Assembly: GCA_045645485.1 (NCBI GenBank)
Contig: JAZRIX010000020.1
Location: 36,991 to 100,990 of the forward strand
Direction: 5' to 3'
DNA from: SIG440 sp045645485
GTDB taxonomy: Bacteria; Bacillota; Clostridia; Monoglobales; Monoglobaceae
Length of the DNA: 64,000 bases
Shown here: piece after piece, positions 27,448-34,823 of the stretch
Layout of the letters: every line of letters begins with the position of its first letter
How positions within the stretch are numbered: position 1 is the stretch's first letter
Notes under the pieces: model-generated
Databases searched by the model: none
Seen by the model: only the letters and a program-made list of their open reading frames with translations
Told to the model about the DNA's origin: nothing
Made by a program: the position numbers and the translations under genes

Positions 27448-27795
27448 GGGGGCGTAATGGTTTCGACGGGGATTTTGAAGTATCTGGAGCGAGCCGCAGT
27501 GGGCAGCTGCGAAAAAATGTCCAACTAAAATTAAACGCTAACAATAATTTAGCTTACGCTGCCTAAGTAATAGGCGCTGTCCTTCCCTGATTACCGCGCT
27601 CGGGGGCAAGGGCATCAAAACAGCGGTGAACGTGAACAGGCAAAGCTTTGAGTCTGTCATGAATCAATGAAGCTACCGTCAGCTGTAGCCTGTCTTTGGG
27701 CGGCAGCTGTGGGGAATCTCAAACAAAGACTACGCTCGTAGTGCCGGATATGAATAGATTTTCGGACAGGGGTTCAACTCCCCTCGCCTCCACCA
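27448..27795 (+). ncRNA. ssrA: tmRNA (transfer-messenger RNA)
   Basis: About 348 bases. The 5' end GGGGGCGTAATGG and the 3' end ending CGCCTCCACCA pair as a 7-bp acceptor stem with one G-U. The T arm GGGGTTCAACTCCCC is clear, and CCA is encoded. The resume codon is GCT at 27537-27539, and the tag frame runs to TAA at 27564-27566, encoding ANNNLAYAA after the tmRNA-borne alanine. A one-piece tmRNA that tags stalled nascent chains for proteolysis together with SmpB. A strong terminator follows at once. Confidence 0.96.
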
Positions 27796-27796
27796 T

Positions 27797-27839
27797 AATA
27801 ACGAGATGATTTTACTGTCAGTAAGGTCATCTCGTTATT
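27797..27839 (+). terminator. Terminator of ssrA
   Basis: A 13-bp perfect stem AATAACGAGATGA/TCATCTCGTTATT followed by TTATA, starting two bases after the tmRNA CCA end. Confidence 0.85.
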
Positions 27840-28237
27840 TTATAGAAAAAAGCTGCTTCGCCGCTCGCCTTGCGGCGGTCGAAGCATATACGCTTTGTTT
27901 GCCCATGTGCATTACGGACTTGCCGAAAATGAATTAATGACGAAAAAAAAGAGTTTTTCTGTTATTACGGGTGCTCTCACACCCCAATCCCACCTTAAAA
28001 CGTGCCACCGCACCTTTTTTACGGTGCAACGGGAAATATAATTTTTTTTGTTTAATAGGATTTAGTACTGGTAAATAGTAAATTCCTGTATACAAAAAAG
28101 ACAGCCGCATGTGAGCGGCTGCCTGAAATTGTAATGCAGTGTCAAACTTCAATACCTCATACAGAGACGAAGTCTGCAATAAATCCCTTATAGGGATGTG
28201 CAAACCAAAAGTTTAACAGTGGTTTTGATTAAAATTA
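27840..28237. other. Gap between ssrA and pckG
   Basis: About 400 bases with no convincing gene. It holds a hairpin at 27854-27886 (TGCTTCGCCGC against GCGGCGGTCGAAGCA), which looks like a diverged long member of the repeat family, a smaller GCACC/GGTGC stem near 28009-28026, and the pckG terminator at 28100-28123. A minus-strand frame of 89 codons at 27934-28203 crosses that terminator and has no ribosome site that I trust. Confidence 0.5.
28100..28123 (-). terminator. Terminator of pckG
   Basis: On the minus strand GGCAGCCGC and GCGGCTGTC enclose a TCACAT loop, followed by TTTTTTG. It lies about 115 bases after the pckG stop. Confidence 0.75.
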
Positions 28238-30010
28238 TTATTTGTTGAGGTTTGCTTCCAGTGTATCCATGCTGTCCTTGATTTCCTTGGGGAGCTTATC
28301 ACCGAACTGAGCAAAGAATTCTCTCTGGTTTGCGAGGTCTTCCTTCCATGCGTCGATGTCGATTGAAAGGAGTTCATCAACAACCTCGTCGCTGAGGTCA
28401 AGACCGTCGAGCTGGAGGTCTGCCTTGTTGGGAACGTAACCGATTTCTGTTTCAACTGCGTCAACCTTGCCTTCGCAACGGTCAAGAATCCAGTTGAGGA
28501 CACGCATATTGTCACCAAATCCGGGCCACATAAAGTTGCCGTCATTGTCAAGTCTGAACCAGTTTACATTGAAGATAGCGGGGGGATTTGCAATCTTCTT
28601 GCCCATATCATACCAATGCTGGAAGTAGTCAGCCATGTTGTAACCAACGAAGGGTCTCATTGCCATGGGGTCACGTCTTACCACGCCTACTGCACCTGCA
28701 GCAGCTGCTGTTGTTTCAGATGCCATTGTTGCGCCAACGAATACACCGTGATCCCAGTCACGAGCCTGATATACCAGCGGAGCTGTCTTTGCACGGCGGC
28801 CGCCGAATACGATTGCTGAAATCGGAACACCCTGAGGATTCTCAAATTCAGGAGAAATGCAGGGACAGTTCTTTGCGGGAGCTGTAAATCTTGAGTTGGG
28901 ATGAGCAAGCTTGTTGCCGTCAGCTGCGTATGCCTTGCCGTCAACCTTTGCACCCTTCCATTCAATTGCATTGCTGGGAGGATTCTTGTCAAGACCTTCC
29001 CACCAAACTGTCATATCTTCTTCGTTGATAGCAACGTTTGTGAAGATTGTGTTCTTCTTTGTAGCCTCAAGAGCATTGAAGTTTGATTTTTCAGAAGTAC
29101 CGGGAGCAACACCGAAGAAACCTGCTTCGGGGTTGATTGCGTAAAGTCTGCCGTCTTCGCCAACACGGAGCCAAGCAATATCGTCACCTACTGTCCATAC
29201 CTTGTAACCCTTTTCCTGAAGGAACTTGGGAGGAATAAGCATAGCGAGGTTTGTCTTGCCGCAGGCTGAGGGGAATGCAGCACAGATGTACTTAACTTCG
29301 CCCTTGGGATTCTCTAAACCGAGGATGAGCATATGTTCAGCCATCCAGCCTTCCTTCATACCCTGATAAGATGCAATACGGAGTGCGAAACACTTTTTGC
29401 CAAGAAGAACGTTGCCGCCGTAAGCTGAGTTAACAGACATAATTGTGTTGTCCTGAGGAAAGTGAACAATGTATCTTTCGTCGGGATTTACGTCCTTCTT
29501 TGCGTGGAGACACTTAACAAAATCGCCGTCTTCGCCAAGAGCATCAACAACAGCCTTGCCAACTCTTGTCATAATATCCATATTGAGAACAACGTAGATG
29601 CTGTCTGTAAGTTCAACACCGATTTTTGAGAAGGGTGAACCAACGGGACCCATTGAGTAGGGGATAACGTACATTGTACGACCTATCATTGAACCGTCAT
29701 AAAGTGCGTTGAGCTTTGCATACATTTCAGCGGGAGCCATCCAGTTGTTGATGGGACCTGCCTCGATTTCGGTTTCGGTGCAGATAAAGGTTCTGTCTTC
29801 AACACGTGCAACGTCGTTTTCTGCTGTTCTGTGGTAGTAGCAACCAGGAAGCTTTTCCTGATTGAGCTTAATCATTTCGCCGGTAGCAACTGCTTCTGCA
29901 CGGAGAGCTTCAAGCTGTTCCTCTGAACCGTCAATCCAGACAACATTGGCGGGCTTGCAGAGGGCTTTCATTTCTTCAAGCCAGGTGAGTACTTTTTTGT
30001 TTGTAGTCAT
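28238..30010 (-). CDS. pckG: Phosphoenolpyruvate carboxykinase (GTP)
   Basis: 590 residues, the size of GTP-dependent PEPCK (ATP-type enzymes are about 520-540 and look different). It interconverts oxaloacetate and PEP; in fermenting anaerobes it often runs towards oxaloacetate, in others towards gluconeogenesis. Motifs: kinase-1a loop FPSACGKTNLAMLIPP near residue 245 with the reactive Cys, kinase-2 WTVGDDIAWLRV, and the guanine-site region NWFRLDNDGNFMWPGFGDN. Start ATG 30008-30010 follows a perfect AAGGAGGTC. Codon use is very even, suggesting high expression. A repeat pair lies in its probable 5' leader. Confidence 0.96.
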   Translation of the reverse strand: MTTNKKVLTWLEEMKALCKPANVVWIDGSEEQLEALRAEAVATGEMIKLNQEKLPGCYYHRTAENDVARVEDRTFICTETEIEAGPINNWMAPAEMYAKLNALYDGSMIGRTMYVIPYSMGPVGSPFSKIGVELTDSIYVVLNMDIMTRVGKAVVDALGEDGDFVKCLHAKKDVNPDERYIVHFPQDNTIMSVNSAYGGNVLLGKKCFALRIASYQGMKEGWMAEHMLILGLENPKGEVKYICAAFPSACGKTNLAMLIPPKFLQEKGYKVWTVGDDIAWLRVGEDGRLYAINPEAGFFGVAPGTSEKSNFNALEATKKNTIFTNVAINEEDMTVWWEGLDKNPPSNAIEWKGAKVDGKAYAADGNKLAHPNSRFTAPAKNCPCISPEFENPQGVPISAIVFGGRRAKTAPLVYQARDWDHGVFVGATMASETTAAAAGAVGVVRRDPMAMRPFVGYNMADYFQHWYDMGKKIANPPAIFNVNWFRLDNDGNFMWPGFGDNMRVLNWILDRCEGKVDAVETEIGYVPNKADLQLDGLDLSDEVVDELLSIDIDAWKEDLANQREFFAQFGDKLPKEIKDSMDTLEANLNK

Positions 30011-30082
30011 TTTTTGACCTCCTTATATAATAGATATTAATTTAATACAAATAGTATATTAGATTACCGACAAACGGTGTTT

Positions 30083-30163
30083 GTCATTCTGAAGGAGCGA
30101 AGCTATTTGAAGAATCTTGAATTTTAACACAGTTTAAGAACCTTCGACTACGCTCAGGATGAC
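30083..30163. repeat. Covarying-stem hairpin repeat, two opposed copies
   Basis: A plus copy with stem ATTCT/AGAAT (30083-30117) and a minus copy (30139-30163; reverse reading GTCATCCTGAGCGTAGTCGAAGG). They lie between the predicted pckG promoter and its start codon, so they would be transcribed in the leader. Confidence 0.75.
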
Positions 30164-30223
30164 GTTGTTGATTTTGTCAGCAATTTCGATGCGGAAGATT
30201 TTTCAACTTCTCCCTTGTTTAAC

Positions 30224-30252
30224 ATATTATCATACTTTTTGCAAATTTTCAA
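30224..30252 (-). promoter_or_regulatory. Possible promoter of pckG
   Basis: On the minus strand TTGAAA (30247-30252), 17-base spacer, TAATAT (30224-30229) with TGA just upstream. It would give a leader of about 210 bases. Confidence 0.45.
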
Positions 30253-30316
30253 TAGATTTCTGACAAAAGTTTAACAAATTTTCAAGTTTGCGCAATGTTT
30301 CGTTTGGGGTAATTTG

Positions 30317-31111
30317 CTATTTTTGCCCCATAAACAGAGTGCCCACGGATTCGCCTTCAAAAATACCGTATATTCTTTCGGGGTGTGCACCGTTTGTTAT
30401 TATCATATCTATGCCTGAGGGGTTGACGATTTCGGCAGCCTTCAGCTTGGTAATCATTCCGCCTGTTCCTCTGCGGCTGCCTGCACCGCCTGCAATGGAA
30501 TAAATGGTTTCATCCACTTTTTCTACAATGGGAATCAGTTTTGCGTCGGGATTGGTCTGGGGGTTGCTGTCATAGAGTCCGTCAATATCCGAAAGTATAA
30601 TCAGAAGCTGTGCATCAACCAGCTCTGCAATATATGCCGACAGCGTATCATTGTCACCAAATTCCAGTTCATAGGTTGAAATAACGTCGTTTTCGTTGAC
30701 TATGGGGATAACCCCATAATCAAACATTGTTTCAAAGGTGTTTTTTGTGTTGCGGTAGCGTTCTTCGTCATCAAGGATAAATTTTGTCAAAAGTACCTGA
30801 GCCGAGGAATGTCCGTATTCCGAAAAGAAGCGGTCATACATGGAAACCAGTGTTGCCTGACCGATGGCGGCAAGAGCCTGTTTCTTTATGGTTTCGGAGG
30901 GTTTTACGGAAAGGTTCAGCTTTCCAACGCCTGCACCAACCGCACCGCTGGATACCAGAACCACTTCAATTCCTCTGTTGCGAAGGTCTGATACTACACG
31001 AACAATGTTTTCGATTTTCTTTATGTTCAGCTTTCCTGTTTCATAGGTCAGGGAGGAGGTTCCCACCTTGATTACAACTCTTTTTGTTTGAATAAGTTTT
31101 TCGTAATTCAT
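30317..31111 (-). CDS. proB: Glutamate 5-kinase, short form without PUA domain
   Basis: 264 residues. ProB phosphorylates glutamate in the first step of proline synthesis. The amino-acid-kinase fold is clear: VVIKVGTSSLTYETG, VLVSSGAVGAGVGKL, IVNENDVIS, LLILSDIDGLYD and RRGTGGMITKLKAA. The C-terminal PUA domain of the E. coli enzyme (367 residues) is absent, a known short form. proA is not adjacent and not in the window, which is unusual for proB. ATG 31109-31111 follows GGAGC; its promoter at 31175-31203 opposes that of dusB. Confidence 0.93.
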   Translation of the reverse strand: MNYEKLIQTKRVVIKVGTSSLTYETGKLNIKKIENIVRVVSDLRNRGIEVVLVSSGAVGAGVGKLNLSVKPSETIKKQALAAIGQATLVSMYDRFFSEYGHSSAQVLLTKFILDDEERYRNTKNTFETMFDYGVIPIVNENDVISTYELEFGDNDTLSAYIAELVDAQLLIILSDIDGLYDSNPQTNPDAKLIPIVEKVDETIYSIAGGAGSRRGTGGMITKLKAAEIVNPSGIDMIITNGAHPERIYGIFEGESVGTLFMGQK

Positions 31112-31174
31112 TTTTTTGCTCCATATTGCTGTATTTGGGAGAAAATATGTCGAAATATCCCCATTATGATTTAA

Positions 31175-31203
31175 ATTATACCTTGAATTATATGGCTTGT
31201 CAA
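31175..31203 (-). promoter_or_regulatory. Predicted promoter of proB
   Basis: On the minus strand a perfect TTGACA (31198-31203), 17-base spacer and perfect TATAAT (31175-31180). Confidence 0.8.
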
Positions 31204-31213
31204 GGCAAAACCA

Positions 31214-31242
31214 TTGACAAAAGGCTGATATTATAATAAAAT
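31214..31242 (+). promoter_or_regulatory. Predicted promoter of dusB
   Basis: TTGACA (31214-31219), 17-base spacer, TAAAAT (31237-31242), 39 bases before the ATG. It is back to back with the proB promoter, ten bases away. Confidence 0.65.
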
Positions 31243-31281
31243 GTCAAAAAAATAAAAATTCGGAAGGGTGCTGAAAAATAT

Positions 31282-32289
31282 ATGCTGAAAATAAAAAATC
31301 TTGAGCTTGAAAACAATGTTTTTCTTGCGCCAATGGCGGGGGTTACCGACAAAGCCTTCAGAATGATAACTAAACCCTTTGGTCCTGCACTTATGTATAC
31401 CGAAATGGTTTCGGGGAAAGGGTTGTTTTACAAGAGTCAGAAGACCGCAGACCTTCTTGCAACAGAGGAAGAAGAAAAACCCGTGGCCACTCAGCTTTTC
31501 GGTCACGAGCCTGAGGTTCTGGCATCTATTGCGGAAAAATCTCTGGATTTTGGTGCGGAGCTTATTGATATAAATATGGGTTGTCCTGCTCCCAAAATTA
31601 CGGGGAGCGGTGACGGGTCGGCACTTTCAAAAAGTCCCGAACTTGCAGGAGAGATTGTGGCGGCGGTTGTGAAGGCAGTGGATGTTCCCGTAACGGTGAA
31701 AATCCGCAAGGGGTGGAATGACGAAAACATCAATGCTGTAAAAATGGCAAAGATTGCAGAGGCAAACGGTGCTTCGGCGGTGACCGTTCACGGCAGAACG
31801 CGGGAGCAGTTTTACAGCGGAGCTGCTGACCTTGATATAATCAAGGCGGTAAAAGAGGCGGTCTCCATTCCCGTTATCGGCAACGGCGATATTATTGACG
31901 AAGAGAGTGCAAAAAAAATGCTTGACTATACAGGCTGTGACGGAATAATGATTGGCAGAGGTGCTCAGGGCAATCCATGGTTATTCCAAAGGGTCATTCA
32001 CTATCTTGAGACGGGTGAAAAGCTTTCGGAGCCCACTATTTGGGAACGGGCAGAAATGATGGAACGGCATCTGGAATTGCTTCTTGAATACAAGGGCGAG
32101 CACAGAGGAATTCAGGAGGCTCGCAAGCATATGGCGTGGTACATTAAGGGATGCAAGGGCGGTGCAAGGCTCCGTGATGCAATAATGAAAGCCGCCACAA
32201 AGGAAGAAATGCTCAAAGTTATCGGCTTTATAAAGAAAGATTCCCTGATATCCGTCAACAAGCAAGGTTACGGAAATCACAATTGGTGA
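31282..32289 (+). CDS. dusB: tRNA-dihydrouridine synthase (DusB family)
   Basis: 335 residues. A flavoenzyme that reduces uridines to dihydrouridine in tRNA. The TIM-barrel hallmarks are present: VFLAPMAGVTDKAFR near the N-terminus, DINMGCPAPKITGSGDGSAL with the catalytic Cys near residue 100, VTVKIRKGW, VHGRTREQFYSG, GNGDI and GIMIGRGAQGNPW for FMN binding. The C-terminal helical tRNA-binding domain is complete. It stands alone, followed by the T-box transcription unit. Confidence 0.94.
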   Translation: MLKIKNLELENNVFLAPMAGVTDKAFRMITKPFGPALMYTEMVSGKGLFYKSQKTADLLATEEEEKPVATQLFGHEPEVLASIAEKSLDFGAELIDINMGCPAPKITGSGDGSALSKSPELAGEIVAAVVKAVDVPVTVKIRKGWNDENINAVKMAKIAEANGASAVTVHGRTREQFYSGAADLDIIKAVKEAVSIPVIGNGDIIDEESAKKMLDYTGCDGIMIGRGAQGNPWLFQRVIHYLETGEKLSEPTIWERAEMMERHLELLLEYKGEHRGIQEARKHMAWYIKGCKGGARLRDAIMKAATKEEMLKVIGFIKKDSLISVNKQGYGNHNW

Positions 32290-32363
32290 AGGAATAACCC
32301 ATATCTGCAAAAGAAGCTTGATCAACTGTATTTCGGACTATAACAGATTTTCAAATATTTTTC

Positions 32364-32392
32364 TTGACAGAAAAAAATGATTGTGATATAAT
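32364..32392 (+). promoter_or_regulatory. Predicted promoter of the aspS-gatCAB operon
   Basis: Perfect TTGACA (32364-32369), 17-base spacer, perfect TATAAT (32387-32392) with TGA upstream. It places transcription start just before the T-box leader. Confidence 0.85.
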
Positions 32393-32398
32393 TGTTTA

Positions 32399-32648
32399 CA
32401 AATTAGATTAAGGCAAAGATGAAGAGAGTAATGCAAAGGGCTCGTTCTGAGAGAGTTGTGGGTGCTGGGAACACGGCAACGGGTTTTGCATGAAAAACAC
32501 TTCGGAGCTTGCGGAAGAAAGCCGCTTGGGTGATTAGAACCGCACGTTCATCGCGAAAAGATGTTCAAGGGGACCGTTTTTCGGTCAATTTGGGTGGTAC
32601 CGCGGAAGATAACCTTTCGTCCCATATTTTTGGGATGAAAGGTTTTTT
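32399..32648 (+). promoter_or_regulatory. T-box riboswitch leader with an Asn (AAC) specifier
   Basis: About 250 bases of leader RNA. The conserved T-box TGGTACCGCG lies at 32595-32604 and pairs with the free tRNA 3' end. The Stem I end reads TGAAAAACACTTCGGAGC at 32491-32508. By the usual layout (codon, then A, then pyrimidines, then GGAGC) the specifier is AAC at 32496-32498, an Asn codon; an overlapping GAA sits at 32492-32494. The terminator is AACCTTTCGTCCCA/TGGGATGAAAGGTT (32611-32644) plus T-run. Uncharged tRNA-Asn should favour antitermination and raise aspS-gatCAB, which suits the indirect Asn-tRNA pathway encoded downstream. Confidence 0.9.
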
Positions 32649-32706
32649 TATTCCATTTTAAGGTTAGTATATAATTAAACAGATAAATTTTTTGGAGGTT
32701 ATATTT

Positions 32707-34482
32707 ATGCTCAGAACACATACTTGTAACGAACTGAACGCCGAACATATCGGGAAAAAAGTTGTACTCACAGGCTGGATTGAAACAATCCGTGACCACG
32801 GCGGTGTACTTTTTGTGGACCTTCGTGACCACTACGGCGTAACTCAGATTGTATTTTCTGATGACAGTCTGCTTGCAGGAATGTCAAAGGAAACAGTTGT
32901 TCTTATTGAAGGCACTGTTACTGAAAGAGATTCCGAAACAGTGAACCCCAAGCTTGCAACAGGTCTTGTTGAGGTTCGTGCTGAAAAAATTGAGGTGCTT
33001 GGTCCCTGTCAGCTGGGACTTCCCTTTGAGATTGATGCTTCAACTCTCACACGTGAAGAAGTGAGACTCAAATACAGATACCTTGACCTTCGCAACAGAA
33101 AGATTCATGACAATATCGTTCTTCGCTCAAAGATTCTCAGCTATCTGCGCAGTCAGATGGAGGACCTTGGCTTTATGGAAATCCAGACTCCCATACTCAC
33201 AGCATCATCACCTGAGGGTGCACGTGACTATCTGGTGCCAAGCCGCAAGCACAAGGGTAAGTTTTACGCTCTTCCTCAGGCTCCTCAGCAGTTCAAGCAG
33301 CTGCTTATGGCTTCGGGCTTTGACCGTTATTTCCAGATTGCTCCCTGCTTCCGTGACGAGGATGCACGTCAGGACAGATCACCCGGCGAATTCTATCAGC
33401 TTGACTTTGAAATGTCCTTTGCAACTCAGGAGGATGTTTTTGAGGTTGCAGAAACAGTAATATACAACACCTTTACAAAGTTTTCTGACAAAAAGGTTTC
33501 AAAGCCGCCCTTCCGTCGCATCACTTTTGCTGATGCAATGATGAAGTACGGCTCTGACAAGCCTGACCTTCGCAATCCTTTGATTATTCAGGACCTGACA
33601 GACTTCTTTGCAAAGCACGAATTCCTTACAATCAACGGTAGAACCGTTCCCTTCAAAAACAAGCTTGTTCGCGGTATAGTTGCAAATTATCTTGTGAAGA
33701 AGGATGGCGACGGTGACGGAAAGAAGGCTTTCGAAAAAGCAATTGATGCTTATTCAAGAAGCATCGGTATGAAGTTCGGTATCGGTTATATCACTCTTGA
33801 GGACGGCGAATACAAGGGTCCTATTGCCAAGTTCCTTTCTGAAGAACAGAAGGCAGAGCTCACAGAGCTTGTCGGCATAAAGGAAGGCGAATCACTGTTC
33901 TTTATCAGTGACAGCGCATCTGTCATTGACAGACTTTCGGGCGAAATGAGAACATGGATAGGCAATGAGCTTGGTCTTATCAAGGATGATTCCTTTGAAT
34001 TCTGCTTCATTGTTGACTTCCCCATGTATGAACTCAACCCTGAAACAAACAAGATTGACTTTACACACAACCCCTTCTCAATGCCTCAGGGCGGTATGGA
34101 TGCACTTCTCAACAAGGATCCTCTTGATATCTTTGCATATCAGTACGACATTGTCTGCAACGGCGTTGAGCTGTCTTCGGGTGCGGTAAGAAACCACAAT
34201 CCCGAAATTATGAGAAAGGCATTTGAAATCGCAGGCTACGGAGAGGAAGACCTGAAGGCAAAATTCGGTGCACTTTATACTGCTTTTGCATACGGTGCTC
34301 CTCCTCACGCAGGAATGGCTCCCGGTGTTGACAGAATGATTATGCTTATCGCAGGAGAAGAAACCATCCGCGACGTTATTGCATTCCCTCTCAACGGCAA
34401 TGCTCAGGACCTTATGATGGGTGCTCCGGGTGAAGTTACAGAGCAGCAGCTCCGTGAGGTTCACATCAAGGTAAGAGACTGA
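32707..34482 (+). CDS. aspS: Aspartyl-tRNA synthetase, probably non-discriminating
   Basis: 591 residues from ATG 32707, preceded by GGAGG. Bacterial-type AspRS: OB anticodon-binding domain (about 1-110; VVLTGWIETIRDHGGVLFVDLRD in part), class II catalytic core (motif 1 around FMEIQTPILT, motif 2 FRDEDARQDRSPGEFYQLDFEM), a GAD insertion (about 290-410) and motif 3 APGVDRMIMLIAG. It charges tRNA-Asp and, by inference, also mischarges tRNA-Asn with Asp for the GatCAB genes that follow. The Asn-type T-box supports this dual use. I did not resolve discriminating residues. Confidence 0.95.
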   Translation: MLRTHTCNELNAEHIGKKVVLTGWIETIRDHGGVLFVDLRDHYGVTQIVFSDDSLLAGMSKETVVLIEGTVTERDSETVNPKLATGLVEVRAEKIEVLGPCQLGLPFEIDASTLTREEVRLKYRYLDLRNRKIHDNIVLRSKILSYLRSQMEDLGFMEIQTPILTASSPEGARDYLVPSRKHKGKFYALPQAPQQFKQLLMASGFDRYFQIAPCFRDEDARQDRSPGEFYQLDFEMSFATQEDVFEVAETVIYNTFTKFSDKKVSKPPFRRITFADAMMKYGSDKPDLRNPLIIQDLTDFFAKHEFLTINGRTVPFKNKLVRGIVANYLVKKDGDGDGKKAFEKAIDAYSRSIGMKFGIGYITLEDGEYKGPIAKFLSEEQKAELTELVGIKEGESLFFISDSASVIDRLSGEMRTWIGNELGLIKDDSFEFCFIVDFPMYELNPETNKIDFTHNPFSMPQGGMDALLNKDPLDIFAYQYDIVCNGVELSSGAVRNHNPEIMRKAFEIAGYGEEDLKAKFGALYTAFAYGAPPHAGMAPGVDRMIMLIAGEETIRDVIAFPLNGNAQDLMMGAPGEVTEQQLREVHIKVRD

Positions 34483-34521
34483 TAAATTTCGAAAATTTTT
34501 AGAAAAGGAGCCTGATTTATT

Positions 34522-34803
34522 ATGGACAGAGAAACACTCAGAAAGCTTGAAATGCTCAATCAGCTGAGTCTTACCGAGGCTCAGAAGGATGAAGTTATTG
34601 CATTCTTTGAAAAGAAGGATGCGGAGCTTGATATTATTAACAAAATTGACACAGAGAACACTGAACGTATGGTACACGTTATGCCAATCCTTACGGTTGT
34701 ACGTGAAGACAAGGTGAACAAGACCTTCACAAGAGAGGCACTCCAGCAGGGTGCTCCCGAAACCGATGAGGGCTACTGGTGTGTTCCCCGTGTTATGGAA
34801 TAG
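34522..34803 (+). CDS. gatC: Asp-tRNA(Asn)/Glu-tRNA(Gln) amidotransferase subunit C
   Basis: 93 residues. GatC is the small belt protein that holds GatA and GatB together. The pattern fits the family: an N-terminal helix pair (LRKLEMLNQLSLTEAQ), the central INKIDTENTERMVHV, VREDKV and the C-terminal GYWCVPRVME. Ribosome site AAAAGGAG lies upstream of the ATG. It lies between aspS and gatA; the predicted gatA ribosome site starts right after its stop codon. Confidence 0.9.
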   Translation: MDRETLRKLEMLNQLSLTEAQKDEVIAFFEKKDAELDIINKIDTENTERMVHVMPILTVVREDKVNKTFTREALQQGAPETDEGYWCVPRVME

Positions 34804-34823
34804 ACGGATGGAGGGATTTTTCT

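Noticed and set aside
27934..28203. Minus-strand frame of 89 codons after pckG
   Set aside because: It runs across the pckG terminator and a hairpin region, lacks a convincing ribosome site, and the protein matches no family that I recognise.
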